Shown here: positions 23,101 to 34,984 of the stretch, piece after piece
Layout of the letters: each line of letters starts with the position of its first letter
Numbering within the stretch: position 1 is the first letter of the stretch
Assembly: GCA_033977485.1 (NCBI GenBank)
Contig: CM066987.1
Coordinates: 87,700,588-87,764,587, forward strand
Reading direction: 5' to 3'
Length of the DNA: 64,000 bases
Source of the DNA: Hydrangea macrophylla
Taxonomy: Eukaryota; Streptophyta; Magnoliopsida; Cornales; Hydrangeaceae
Program-made: the position numbers and the translations under genes
Notes under the pieces: generated by a model
Told to the model about the DNA's origin: nothing
The model's database searches: none
What the model saw: the letters and a program-made list of their open reading frames with translations, nothing else

Positions 23101-26100
23101 TCATGCCCGGGATAACAGAACACTGGCCTGCAGTTGATCACTGCACTTTTTGGCGTCGCCACCGAGTAAAGATAGTGCCTCATCAATTTTCCCAATGGAG
23201 GCGTTGTTGGTAACAATCTCGGCCTCCCATTGGGTGAGCTGAGCTTTTAGTGCAGCGATACGGGTCTGCAGCCAAGAGTCCCTTGCAAGCATTTGAGCCC
23301 GAGAAGCCTTCCCCGCCTCAAACTTAACCTTGGCCCCCTCCAGAAACTTCAAGGCCTTCGGGCGCGAGCCTAAGTGAAGCTCTGCATCAGCCTGAATCTT
23401 CAAGGTTGATCGATCCACAAGACGGGCACTGGGAAGTCTTTCTTGTATCTCATGGAGTAAGGACCGCTGCCCGTCTGAAAGTGAGAAATCGGCCATCAGG
23501 GTGTTCAAGGCCGCATCAACATCAGCAGCAGCAGGAAGGTTAGAAAGCTCCTGGTCAGCAAGGCCGAAGATGAGGTCCTTAGCCTGTTGGAGGCGTAAAG
23601 GTGAGATAGCTTCGGGCTCAAGAGGGCCAAGGTCAAAAGCGCCTAGATCCAGGCCGGTGAAGAAGTCATTGAAGGGAATGTGTGGCTCTGGACCTAGAGG
23701 ATCGGCCTGTTCAAAGAAAGGAAGCAGTTAGATGTGTCTAAATATTTATGATTGAGAAGGGAAAAGTACACTTCAATACCTGAGTGTGAGGATCAAGCGA
23801 GGCCGAGAGCGCTGCTCGAACTTCGGCCTCACTGGGTTGCGAAGAGGTTGGAGATTGAGCCAACCCTGAGGAGGAAGCATGGCCGGTCTCTTCTCTTGGG
23901 CTCATTGAGGCCGCTGTCACTTGTAAGACCTCAGTCTCTGGGACTACGCCGAGATTATCAGCACCGGCCTCAATGGAAGACTCATCAGGGGGGTTGACCT
24001 CGGTCACAACCGGTTCCACTATTGTGTCAACAGGAGAGCCGGTGGCTGCAGGAGGTTCCCCTTGCCCGAGGAGATTTCCAACTTCAGGGGGGACAGCCTG
24101 ATCCACTTCTTCCCCAGCTGTGCCTATAGTAACTCCAGCATCGGCCATGTCTTCAGTACTAGAAGAGAGGATGACTTGCTCAGGAGCTTGAACGGAAGCA
24201 GCAAGGTCTTCATCTCCGCTTGAAGGAGTTAGGGAAGGCGCGATGTGAAGTGGCATCACCCTTATGGCGACCCGTTCCAAATAGGCCGCTGCAGACGCCG
24301 GTGATGTAGGAAGGGTTGGAGGAAGAGTATGAGTTGGAGTTGGGAGCGGATCCTCTCCGGAGTCTTCGTCAGCAAGCTGCAAAACAGAATAAAAGAATTA
24401 ATACTGAACAGGTAAAATCGGGCTTAACAGCTAGAATGGCGGAAAATAACCTGCGCAGAGGCCGGTGTTGTTTTTTGTTTTTTCTGAGAAGGACCTTTGC
24501 CCGGAGCTGGCTTTCTGGCCGGTCTCTTGGCTACTTGCTTGCGTCTGGCTGGAGCCAACGTCGGGACAGGAGCATCGGCCCCAGTGGCCGATGTCGCAGT
24601 AAAAGGCACAAGGGCCTCAGCAGCAGTGCTTGAAAATATGGTGCGTGCCCGATCACCCCACCACTGGGTGAATTCCTCTAACACTATAGGCCGGGCAGAG
24701 AAGGGTGTGAAATTGAACGCCGCTTTGAGCCGGTCTGACCTTTCTTTTATTTTCTTCACTTGCCCGTCATTAACAATGAGGCCGCGTTCCACCCAGTCTA
24801 CATTGACAGTAATGCCAGGGGGAACGGGCACGAGTTGTGTAAGCCCAAATTGGCGGGCGTAAAGAGGAGCAAAATAATATTCGGCCTTGCATTTATTATT
24901 GGCCGATGGAATACTCGGGCTGAAAATAATGTCTCTAGCTACTAGGTAGCTAGAGAAAATTTCATTATAAGTGGACTGGGTGCCCAAACCCCAGTTGGAA
25001 GGATTATTGGAAAGTTGAAGAAAAGAAGAGAATTGAATTGAAAAGAATGGGGTGAAGAGATTGGTATCCCGGGCAGAGCAACCTTCATAGAAGAAAGTAA
25101 AACACTCCTCAAAGGAGTGTGAGGAAGGAGTTACGTCCATGAACTGGATAGCGGATAATGGGTTGAAACTCCGAAAAATAAGAATGGAGCCACAGCTGGA
25201 AAACCCATATCGGACTCCCACCAGCTCCGAAGCCTGAATGGACAAAATCTGTTATGCCTCGGACCAAGTGCGCCCAAACAAGCGTAGCCATGGCCAGGAG
25301 TTGCCCCGATGCAAGAGACAAGGCCAAGGTTGTGTATTCTTTAGTAATGGCTTGACTGGCCGAGCATAAGAGAAATTTATTGAGCCAATAGATGAGTAAG
25401 GCAGTGTGTTCTGCATCGGACACTTCTGTCTCGTCTGCCCTAATGCAAGCAGTGAGAAAGCCTCCAAAGGCTGTAATCGGTCTGAATGAAACGGCCCCAC
25501 CCCTGACAATTTCTTGTTGAGGGTAGGCAAAGCTGGCCGTTCCAACGTCGAGTCCGGGAACGATCTCTTGTCAATGGGGGCGAAAACCAAGCAGGTAGCT
25601 TATGTCTTTGATGGTGGGAGCCATTGGTCCGCAACGGAACAAGAAGCCGTTACAAGATGAAGACCAGAATAGTAGAGCAGAAAGAAGAAGAGGTCGGTCT
25701 ATCTCTATTCTAGACCGACTGAGCATTATGGCATCATAAATGCCCGTTTGTTTCCAAACACCGGCCTTAGAGGCTGAAACTCTGGTAACCCATTTGTCCC
25801 AGTCTGCGGCGGGAGTCGGCCATCCCTGAATAGGCTGATTAGCAGTCTGAACTTTGTTCCAGTGAGTAGGGACTTGAAGGAATGCTTCATTCTCAACCGA
25901 CGGGAAAAAGGGAAGAAAAGCCGCTGGAGGCCGGCCAAGAAACGCCGCTCCCAAGCCCGGTACGACGGGAGAGCCATCAGAGGAGCTGTAGGGGGTGAGG
26001 TAATCGGTGGAGATGTTAGCAGCATGAGCTTTTGCTAGGGCCCTAACCTCCCTGCATCGGTTTTGTGGTGGAGGTGCATCTATGAAGGTTTTCTTTCCTT

Positions 26101-26131
26101 TGGAAGTTGCCGGAGCGGTTTTAGGAGCCAT
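23101..26131 (-). CDS. Antisense spliced plant-mobile-domain (PMD) gene in the retrotransposon
   Basis: Start ATG at 26131-26129 (MAPKTAPATSKGKKTF), stop at 23103-23101, about 960 codons in three exons. Exon 1 (26131-24451) carries the PMD: DKWVTRVSASKAGVWKQTGI, CNGFLFRCGPMAPTIKDISY, then SDAEHTALLIYWLNKFLLC; its end is Lys/Arg-rich and suits a nuclear signal. Exon 2 (24376-23780) is Pro/acidic; exon 3 (23706-23101) looks coiled-coil. Introns 24377-24450 and 23707-23779 are GT-AG, and all junctions are phase 0. Damage seen: an in-frame TGA at 25573-25571 and a one-base frameshift near 25165. PMD genes occur in hosts (MAIN/MAIL1) and captured in Tat-type elements; what this one does for the element is unknown. 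Confidence 0.82.
23707..23779 (-). other. Intron 2 of the antisense PMD gene
   Basis: On the minus strand, CACACTCAG is followed by GTATTGAAG and the intron ends CTTTGAACAG before GCCGATCC. It is 73 bp, AT-rich and phase 0. It links the 199-codon exon 2 to exon 3. Confidence 0.8.
24377..24450 (-). other. Intron 1 of the antisense PMD gene
   Basis: On the minus strand, GCGCAG is followed by GTTATTTTCC and the intron ends CTGTTTTGCAG before CTTGCTGACG. It is 74 bp and T-rich before the acceptor. Removing it joins two open frames exactly in phase. Confidence 0.8.
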
Positions 26132-26416
26132 GTCTGTGGAGAGTAGAAAAGTCGCCGGAAAAAATGGAGGTCTAGAGAGGGAAGTTCTGATTTTGCTTGA
26201 ATTATAGAGAGAGAAAGAGTAAGAATGCAAATGGGTGTGGTAAGGATTTTTTGGAAAGACTGGCTATTTAAATATCATAACGTTATAATCATGACGCATT
26301 AAATGGGGCATGACTGGTGGGATTCTCTATAATCTGACAGGTGCTGCATGCTTGACGCGTGGCCAGTTTAAAATTCAAAACGTCACATCAATCAAGGCGA
26401 GACGTTTGATATGACC
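26132..26416. other. Spacer and possible antisense promoter
   Basis: AT-rich sequence between the PMD start and the polypurine tract. On the minus strand it is the 5' flank of the PMD gene and includes a TATTTAAATAG-like box near 26264-26275. An antisense promoter here is inference. Confidence 0.4.
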
Positions 26417-26430
26417 TTTTGGGGGGCAAT
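26417..26430 (+). promoter_or_regulatory. Polypurine tract of outer element
   Basis: TTTTGGGGGGCAAT directly precedes the 3' LTR start TGTTTGCACCC. Confidence 0.75.
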
Positions 26431-27549
26431 TGTTTGCACCCAAAAACCGTTACTGGGTTTTTGAGCCCGATTTAAGTGGAAGGGAATGAAGGAGAGGCCG
26501 GGCTAAGCAAGCAGTGACTCATCAAACTCGGGTATAGCCGCGAGACCGATGATAGATGTTAGGTAAAGTGAGTAGAGCCCGGGTTGAAGGATTGAATATG
26601 GGTAAGGATCATCGGGCTCAGGGGGAGGCATAACCCAGTGTGTTGACAGCCCGATGATATAAGATGGAAAGCCTAATCGGACACTACGTAATGAAAAATG
26701 AAAGTAACAGTCCGATTGGACGTGGGCGGTTAAAGAAAGGAAATAGGGCACGAAAACAGGTAGAGCCCGATTCATCCAGGAGAAGCAGTGACGAGGCCGA
26801 TGGACTGAAGGAGAGGCGGTGCTAATCCACAGCTGGCAGGATGGCGTCAGCTCTGAGAAGTTTTAGAAACAATAGTCCGTTTAGGAAAGGATCTGTTCGT
26901 TGCCAGCTGGATTGATGCGTCTGATCCCTAAATTGAAGGGATTGATTCAATTGAGTAATAGATAAGGAAGGACTTCAATCAGCCAATCAATTAAGCAGCG
27001 TGGGGCGCAAGATAAGGAATCACTGTCCAAGTAGAAGATGTATAAGGCCGCTATAAATAAGAGGCAGGCCATCCAAGCAAAGGACTCCGCGTCTCTCTCG
27101 AAACAGTATACACATCATTCAGAATATTTAGCATATTTGAAGCATTCAAAGCGTTCTTAAGTCTTTGCTTTTTCAATCGTTAATAGCAATTAGGTATGTC
27201 CTTTTGTTATTTCTCTTTTTGTTCATTTGAATATTCAGCTTTTTCTGGTGTTCCTAAGATCTGTTTAGTCTTTCCAAATATTTAATAAAAATCTGTTTTT
27301 ATTAAACCGTTTGTGATTTTGTTTACCTGTTAAACTTGATACTTTTTAGCTTGTGCGCTTCAGTACTGCTAAAGGACTTTCAGTGAGGGTACTTTCCCAC
27401 TCACTACACACAATCACCCTGTTTAGAAGTTAGATCATAAAGCCTTGAGTATCACTCACTCAAGCGATATAAGAAATTAGTTTGCATGATTACAAACACA
27501 CCGAACCACCTATTGGTTCTGGCACGCCCGCGCAAATTACAAGCAAACA
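26431..27549 (+). repeat. 3' LTR of outer element
   Basis: Matches 1327-2446 with few differences, ends GCAAACA, and is followed by the CAATC duplication at 27550-27554. Its TATA box is at 27052-27059. Confidence 0.93.
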
Positions 27550-27840
27550 CAATCCTATCAAACAATATAATTCCCATTAAAAAAATTAATATACTTAATT
27601 TTGTTCAAAATTCACACACAAAAAAAAATTTTACAATTTTGTCAGTTTGGTTAATAATTATTCATTAGGAATTAATAGGATAAGTCTTTTCAAAATTCTT
27701 TTAAGGGATAACGTAAGTAATTGGAATTCTGGTCTCATTCACATTTTCATGAAGTAAGGAATTTAAGTGATGATAGTGAAATTTTATAATGCCATGTTTT
27801 TCTAATTTGTATTTCAAATGTGGCAAATGTGGTTTTTAAC
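27550..27840. repeat. Right part of duplicated locus, copy A
   Basis: Matches 32691-33038 of copy B. No gene is present. Copy B has an extra stretch around 32910-32965 that is absent here. Confidence 0.7.
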
Positions 27841-29179
27841 TGTTAGCACCCAAAACATATATTTTTTAAGTAAAAATTTGTATAAAACTGTGTGTTTTTT
27901 TTTTTCATTCGGACTTACAGACCCGATCGTATAAGTTAGCGGCCAAAAAACTGTGAGGCTGACTTTGTTCATATTTTAGTTCGGACTAATCACCATTTGC
28001 TCGGACTGACATACATATTTTCGTCCAGGCTGCCTCATCAGCCCGAGTTATTGTCATAGCCCGATGCCTTTTCATGTATCAATTCGAGCCATCACTTAAG
28101 TAGCATTCAAAAAAAAATTTACATCTTCAGTTGGCCATTAATTCATTTGAGTCACATGTTCGTCATTAAACTCGTTCAGACTGATTTGACACGTGAAGGC
28201 TTAGTGATACAAAGACAGATTGATGAGTTTAGTGTAGTGTCCGATTATCAAGCATATGGTGGACCACCTGTTATTCGGCCTAAACTGCGGCTAAATATTC
28301 AATGCAACGATTGTATTTAATAATGTGGTATAACTAATTAATAAAATCTCTTCATTTACCCATTTGTCCTCTATTTCTATGGAGATATCCTTCTACATCA
28401 GCAAAGTTTTAAAATATGTGAGTGGGGATAAATGTTAATATGGTATCCTGTTTTATTCAATATTTACTCCTAAATCTCATCTAGCCATCTACCAAATCCA
28501 ACTTGGTGGGCCACATATATATATATATATACATATAATATTCTTGACATTATCTTTCTAATATTTTACTTTATGGAATATATATATATATATATCTGTA
28601 TATATATATATATACATATTTTTTATTTGCAAGGAAAGTAAGTCGAATGAAGTCACAATTCAGACCAGATTCATGATCAAGATATTATGGAGAGATAAAT
28701 CTAGTCTTTTATATCAAATAATTATGGAAGATTTCTACTTGCCTTATCCCGAGGACTAGCCAGGCCGCTATAAATTAATAGACCGGCCGACCATTCAAAG
28801 CATCATGCGTCTCTCTCGATACACCGCATGCAAAAAAGCATTCTACGAAGCATTATTAGTTTTCAGGTAAATAAAAGCATTCTTTTTATTTTTCTTAAGC
28901 TTTCTTAGCTTTTAATTACTTCTTGTAATTTTATTTTCCTTCAATTAAATAAAAGTCTATTTTATTTAATTTATTTTTCATCACTTGTATGACTTGTATG
29001 CTTCAATACTATCATAGGACTTTAGGGTAAGGGTACTTTCTTACTTATCTATCACAATTACCTGTTAGAAGTTAGATTTCAAAGCCTTGTGTATCACTCA
29101 TACAAGCAATTTACGAAATTAGCTTGAACAATCAAACCACTTTTGGTTCTGATACACCCGCGCAAAACTATAGCAAATA
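27841..29179 (+). mobile_element. Old solo LTR related to the outer element
   Basis: Begins TGTTAGCACCCAAAA and ends with CACCCGCGCAAAACTATAGCAAATA, matching both ends of the outer LTR family. The 3' half shares the TATA region (near 28769), the CTCTCTCGATA leader and the TGTTAGAAGTTAGAT block. The flanks TTAAC and TTTAC differ by one base. (TA)n microsatellites lie near 28520-28620. No internal region remains, so it is a solo LTR. Its 5' part is also present in copy B (from 33039), so it was there before the duplication. Confidence 0.75.
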
Positions 29180-29857
29180 TTTACAAATATGGTAGTGGAT
29201 CCACTTGATTTTCATTAGAAGGTGTTAAACTGGTTCCATGATTATTCATTAAAGGTTACTTTCCTTTTGTTTCCTTATCTCATCATATATCTTATTATTT
29301 ATCAAAGCTTGCTTATCATTATAGAATACTGAATTGAGATTACAATTCATACTGGTTGAAATCAAAATTTTTAATACTGAAAACATTAAATAATGAAGGT
29401 CTACTGAAAAAAAAAATCAGTGGATCTCTACTTCAGGACGTAAAACATTGTTTTGAAAATTACGACTGCTGTAGCTTCAAAACATTCAGTATTAAAAATT
29501 TAGCACTTAAATCCATAAAATCAATAAGTGGAACACAACTAAAGACTTAAAAAGGTATATTAGAAGCCATTAAAGTGAAATTTTTTTTGCGTACATATAT
29601 AATGATTCTGTATACTCTAAAGACTTCAAAGGGTATTTCAGATATTAAGAATAGTTACTAGTAGGGCTGGCAAAAAAAAAGCGATGACTCGTGAAACTTG
29701 ACCCGACTGGACCAACCCGAGCCTTTTGAGTCGGTTTGTATAGGTTGTGGGTAGAGTCACGGGTTCCATTTGTTAGTCCCGACCAACTTTGACTCGGATG
29801 TCGGTTTTATGTGCTACTTGACCCGACCCCACCTGACCCGACTCGGTATATATACAG
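29180..29857. other. Gene-free AT-rich stretch
   Basis: No gene is supported. A weak inverted repeat pairs AATTTTTAATACTGAA near 29367 with its complement near 29482. From about 29664 an ACCCGAC-rich segment, probably a diverged transposon fragment, leads into copy B. Confidence 0.45.
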
Positions 29858-31521
29858 CAGGGCCGGTCCTGGGGGGAAGCAGAGTAAGCGATCGCTTGGG
29901 GCCCCCAATTTCTAAGGGCCCCCAATTAAAATTAACCCTATCTTATATATAAGCCCATGTTTGTAAACCCTTGTATGCATATAATTGTACAAGGTCCATC
30001 AGATTTTTGACCCATAAACATTCTATAAAAAATAAAACTAAAGCCCAATCAATTCTAAAATCCTCCTAAAAAAAAAAAGGATATGGTGATATTGAATCAT
30101 TGATGATATAAGAGGGCAAGGATATGATAATGGGTCTAACATGAAAGGGAAACACAAAGGTGTACAAAAAAGACTACTTTAGGTGAATCCTAGAGCATTC
30201 TACACACCATATGGTTGTCATAATCTTAACCTTACACTTTGTGATATGGCCAACTCTTGCACTAAAGTTGAATCTTTTTTTAGAGTGGTACAACGTATAC
30301 ATACAATGTTTGCATCTTCTACAAAGCGGTGGATGTTTTGAAACATCATGTGAAAGACCTCACACTTAAACCTTTGTCACAAACACGTTGGGAAAGTCGT
30401 GTTGAATGTCTTAGAGCAATAAGATATCAAGCTCCACAAATAAGAGATGCTTTGATTAACTTGGCAAATAGTAGGGATGATGCCAAGACAAAAAGTGAAG
30501 CTAAATGTTTAGCAACATATGAGATTGAGAATTTTGAGTTCTTATTTGGCATGGTTATTTGGCATAATCTTTTGTATGTTATTAATGCTGCAAGTAAAAC
30601 CCTTCAAGCTGAAAATATGGATATTGATATTGCAACAAATCAATTGAAATGACTTATTCCTTTTTTGAAAAATATAGAGAAACTGAATTTGTGGAGGCCA
30701 TGGTTGAAGCTAAGGAAATTGCAAATACAATAGGAATTGAACCTGTATTTTGTGAGAAACATATCATTCATAGAAAAAAGACAATTTGATGAGAGTATAG
30801 CTAAAGATATGGCACAGTCAGCTGAATAATCATTTAGAGTTACCTACTTTATTTATATAGTGGATCAAGCCCTTTCATCACTCAATAACAAGTTTGAACA
30901 ATTTCAAGTATATGGAGAGACTTTTGGGTTTTTGTTCGACTTGAAGAAGTTACAATCTATTAATGATGAGAGTTTGAACATTTATTGTGCCAATCTTGAA
31001 GACTTCTTGAAACATGATAGTTATGATATTGATGGAAGAGATTTATCTTCAGAACTAAAAGTCTTGAGAACAATTTTACCAAAAGAAACAAATAAGCCAA
31101 TTGAAGTGTTGAATCATATGCAAGCAATGGATAGTTGTTTTCCAAATGCATGGATTGTTTAAAGAATTTTGTTGACTATTCCACTTAGAGTTGTCTCTGC
31201 AGAGAGAAGCTTTTCAAATTTGAAGTTGATCAAGTCTTATCTTCGATCAACTATGTCACAAGAAAGGTTGAACGGGTTAGCTATGTATCTATTGAAAATG
31301 ATATGGTGAAGAAAATTGATTATACAAGTGTAATTAGTGGATTTGCCGCTAAAAATGCATGAAGAGCAATATTTAAGTAATACTACTACTAATGTAAGTT
31401 AGATTTTGCTTGTTAATATAAGTAATTTTTTTTTAGGTCATTTTTTTTTCAATGAAAACTCAAAGAGGGCCCCCATTTTTTAAGTTCGCTTAGGGCCCCC
31501 CAAAAGTCAAGAACGGCCCTG
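29858..31521 (+). mobile_element. hAT DNA transposon, defective
   Basis: Ends CAGGGCCGGTCCTGG and ...GAACGGCCCTG form terminal inverted repeats. The 8-bp duplication ATATACAG lies at 29850-29857 and 31522-31529. The equivalent site in copy A, at the window start, is empty. Eight-base duplications and CAGGG ends are diagnostic of hAT. The 1.66 kb length and broken coding sequence make it a deletion derivative. Confidence 0.93.
30293..31362 (+). pseudogene. hAT transposase fragments (zinc-finger MYM-type-1-like)
   Basis: Three open blocks in different frames. 30329-30652 starts in TLKPLSQTRWESRVECLRAI, typical of the DUF4371/ribonuclease-H-like transposase core of this hAT subgroup. 30860-31162 gives an alpha-helical middle. 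From 31163, RILLTIPLRVVSAERSFSNL followed by SYLRSTMSQERLNGLA is the hAT C-terminal dimerisation domain. The N-terminal BED/TTF zinc finger and much of the catalytic part are missing, and stops separate the blocks, so no active transposase is made. Confidence 0.85.
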
Positions 31522-32097
31522 ATATACAGTGTACTTTGTAACCCTATATCCCCTAGTATAAATACTCTTTTTTAAGGCTTATTCCAAACTTTTAGTAATA
31601 CTATTAATGTTATTTTGCTTTTTCTTTTTGTTATTGTTTTTTTTTTTTTTTATCAACTCTTTCATGAACTAGATGTTATTATAATTTGTATGGTTGCTTG
31701 ATGTGGGATTATGATAAAATAACTAGTATGTCATTGTTATTGTAAAAGTTAACAAAAAAGTGGAAAACAGGTTGTACAAAATAATAGGTTATAAAAAGTG
31801 TTTCAACATGTTGTATGTTTCTATCGGGCTTCACCCGAAACCAACTTGACTCCACCTGAAACTGACGGATTGGATTCACCCGACATTACGGATGGATGAC
31901 GGGTGCTATACTTATCACTCGATCGGATTTAGATGAGTGGCCGGGTGGTCACACATGACCCATGGCCACCACTATTTACTAGGATTTCAGGGATCTTGAA
32001 CCACAATAGTATTTTTGGGTGTCTTTAATCCATAAAGGTATATGAATGAGGGATTTATTGCCAATTCTCTCTCTCTCTATCTCTATATATATATCTT

Positions 32098-32135
<38 letters not shown>

Positions 32136-32141
32136 CTCAAT

Positions 32142-32294
32142 AACGGACTAGTTCGTCGACAGACCAATTTTTAGCGACAAAAATATGACTTTTATTTCGT
32201 CGCTAAAATATAGTGCATTTTTAGCGATGAAAATTTCGTTGCTAAAAGTCATATTTTCGTCGCTAAAGGTAATCTGTCGACAGACTAGTCAGTT
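32142..32294. mobile_element. Short foldback (MITE-like) element, copy B
   Basis: Counterpart of 653-805, with the same arms (AACGGACTAGT and its complement) and the same TTAGCGA-containing core. Confidence 0.6.
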
Positions 32295-33456
32295 TTAGAG
32301 CCTTGCCGTATACATATATATATATATATACTATACCAACATAAAAACTAAAATAAATAAATATTATTCCTAGGGTAACGAAATATTATACCAACATAAA
32401 CATACTCATTTTAATCATATGATATCGTAGCATAGGATTGCAAAAATAATTAAAAACAAAATGTACAGTAGTGTGGTCCATTCTTGAAAATGGATAAGAT
32501 GTAGAATTCTGGGAAAAAAAAAAAGTGCAAGTGCGCGTTAAATTTACTTTAAACTAGCTCTTCAACCGGTACGATGCACAGAGAAAAATTGTTAAAGATA
32601 AATTAGAAATTGGGTGATGTTCAGAATGTTAAGTCCGTGTAAACAAAATGACAGACGAAATTCATACAATATTATCATGTAATTAAGTCTCAATCCAATC
32701 ATACAATATGACTCCCATTAAAAAAAATTACAATACTTAATTTTGTTCAAAATTCACCAAAAAAAAAATACATTTGGTCAGTTTGCTTAATAAGTATTCA
32801 CATTAGGAATTAATACGATAAGTCTTTTCAAAATTCTTTTAAGGGATAACATAAGTAATTCGAATTCTGGTCTCATTCACATTTCCATGAAGTAAGGAAT
32901 TTAAGTGAGAGAGTGACATCTAGCATTAGCTGAGAATAATGGATTCCATTAGTTGCAAGGAATAACGATAGTCGAATTTTATAGTGCCATGTTTCTCTAA
33001 TTTGCATTCCAAATGTGGCAAATGTGGTTTTTAACTGTTTACACCGAGAAAATATATTTTTTAAGTAAAAATTTATATAAGGTCGTTTGTGTTTTTTTCA
33101 TTCGGATTTACAGACCGATCGTATAAATTAGGGTCAAAAAACTATCAGGCTGACTATGCTCATATTGTAGTTCAGACTAATCACCATTTGCTCGGGCTGA
33201 CATACATAGTTTCATTCAGGCTGCCTCATCAGCTGAGTTATTATCATAGCCCGATGCCTTTTCATGTATCAATTCGAGCCATCACTTCAGTAGCATTCAA
33301 AAAACATTTTACATCTTCAGTTGTCCATTAATTCCTTTGAGTCACATGTTGGTCATTAAACTCGTTCAGACTGATTTGGCACGTGAAGGCTTAGTGATAC
33401 AAAGACAGATTGATGAGTTCAGTGTACTGTCCGATTATAAGCATATGATGGGCTAA

Positions 33457-33636
33457 GACTAAGAGTAATATTTGGGACACAACCTTCATACAACTTTTAT
33501 ACAACCTCCCCAAAAGATGTGTTTATCTCTCTCCTGTGATGTCACTGGACCCCACAGTGACACAGAAAAGAGATAGACACATCTTTTGGGGAGGTTGTAT
33601 GAAAGTTGTATGAAGGTTGTGTCCCAAGTATTACCC
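33457..33636. mobile_element. Mutator-like foldback MITE
   Basis: A 180-bp near-perfect palindrome: GGGACACAACCTTCATACAA on the left, its complement on the right, with a short GTCACTG...CAGTGAC centre. ATGGGCTAA flanks both sides (33448-33456 and 33637-33645), a 9-bp duplication typical of Mutator-like elements. Copy A lacks it, so it inserted after the duplication. Confidence 0.75.
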
Positions 33637-33957
33637 ATGGGCTAAACCTCCGCTAAATATTCAATGCAATGGTTGCATTTAGTAACGTGGTATAATTAAT
33701 TAATAAAATCTTTTCATTTATTCATCTGTTCCCTATTTCCATAGAGATATCCTTCAATATCCGCGAAGTTTCAAAATATGTGAGAGGGGATAAATTTTAA
33801 CATGGTATCCCTGTTTCATTCAATATTTACTCCTAAATCTCATCCATCCATCTACCAAATCCAACTTGGTGGGCCATATATATATATATAATATTCTTGA
33901 CGTTATCTTTCTAATATTTCACTTTATGGAATATACATTTATATATATATATATATA

Positions 33958-34228
33958 CTCCCCCCGTCCCATATTAAGAGTCTCTTTTGAGAATTCTAAC
34001 TTATAAAGAGGATAACTTTGATTTTGGTGAGATTTTTAACTTTTCAATATTGCCCTTTTTGAAATTCAAAATTATAGTGTCACATAAAAAAAAAAGAGGG
34101 AAGAGTTGGATATAATAAATGACAAATTTGGAAAGTGTTTATTAAAGTACTTTGACTTTTCAAAGAGGACTCTTAAAATGGTACATCAAAAAATGACATC
34201 AAGGACTCTAAATATGGGACAGAGGGAG
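33958..34228. mobile_element. Stowaway-type MITE (Tc1/mariner)
   Basis: Ends CTCCCCCCGTCCCATATT and AATATGGGACAGAGGGAG are inverted repeats, flanked by TA on both sides. Length 271 bp with no coding capacity. CTCCCTCCGTCCC ends and TA duplications are the Stowaway signature. Confidence 0.88.
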
Positions 34229-34235
34229 TATTTTA

Positions 34236-34856
34236 CTTGCATAAGAAGTATACACATAAAGATCTGGGCCATTCATTTTGGTGGAGTCCGTGCCAGCATA
34301 CATGGGACCCACCGAAATGCATGGCTCAGATCTTTAGGTGCACTCTTTATGTATACATTTTATGTGCACCAATCATTACTCTATTTTGTGAACCTGTGTA
34401 CAATATTTTAACTTTTTATTTTTTATGTTGGTACAATATATTTATACACATTATTAGTGACCCTTGGGAACAATGTTTTCTTATCTATGTAATACAAATG
34501 ATAAAAATCATATTTGACGGAACATAGCCTGTACACGGGTATATCCAAAAAACCACTAACCTTCGGGGATGCATATACAATTAATTAACTCAAGAATAAA
34601 CCAATTGTGCAACCTTCTATCCCATAAAATTTAACAGAGTTTGTTAACGGTTACACATTAATCTATACCTAGTACGTAGTCACACGTATGAAACTACTCG
34701 AGGCAATCTGAAAAACATGCTAACTACAGATGCTATATGTGTAATTAACCCTAAAATATTTTGTACTCCCTATACAAAAAAATGATGAGTACCTACACTG
34801 AAAATTATTGCAAATTTTGTTATTTTCTTTTGTGCCATTTAATTTGTCCACCTTTT
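34236..34856 (+). repeat. Direct duplication, first copy
   Basis: Matches 35331-35906. It opens with a foldback of about 130 bp: ATACACATAAAGATCTGGGC pairs with AGATCTTTAGGTGCAC. AT-rich single sequence follows, including the shared words GGTTAACGG-like, CTAGTACGTAGTCACACGTA and TTTTGTGCCATTTAATTTG. No gene is present. Confidence 0.8.
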
Positions 34857-34984
34857 TTTTTGTTATCATTTAATATAGGGCTCTCATGCATGGAAGGATT
34901 TAGATGTTGGTGGTCTTCGTTCTTCGTCATTAACAAGTGTGTTTTAAATTTGGTACAAAACAGTTATGGACCACTTGTAGACAT

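Larger units (their letters stand above)
1327..27549 (+). mobile_element. Outer Tat-type Ty3/gypsy LTR retrotransposon
   Basis: The two LTRs (1327-2446 and 26431-27549) start TGTTTGC and end GCAAACA. The element is flanked by CAATC at 1322-1326 and 27550-27554. Copy B carries the unoccupied site at 32691, which confirms both boundaries. The internal order is PBS, gag, protease, RT, RNase H, a second archaeal-type RNase H, integrase, an antisense PMD gene, then the PPT. A second RNase H and an extra antisense ORF are known features of the Tat lineage (Ogre/Retand-like). Without the nested 13.2 kb element the length is about 13.0 kb. In-frame stops and frameshifts show this copy is not autonomous now. 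Confidence 0.93.
31522..33957. repeat. Duplicated locus, copy B
   Basis: Matches 1-1326 joined to 27550-28620. CAATC at 32691-32695 is the unoccupied insertion site of the outer retrotransposon. It contains the start of the solo LTR (from 33039) and is truncated at a (TA)n tract beside the Stowaway element. No gene is supported. Confidence 0.8.

Noticed and set aside
24316..24862. Plus-strand open frames opposite the PMD gene
   Set aside because: They overlap exons of the minus-strand gene, have Arg/Ser-rich composition and no motif, so they are shadows.
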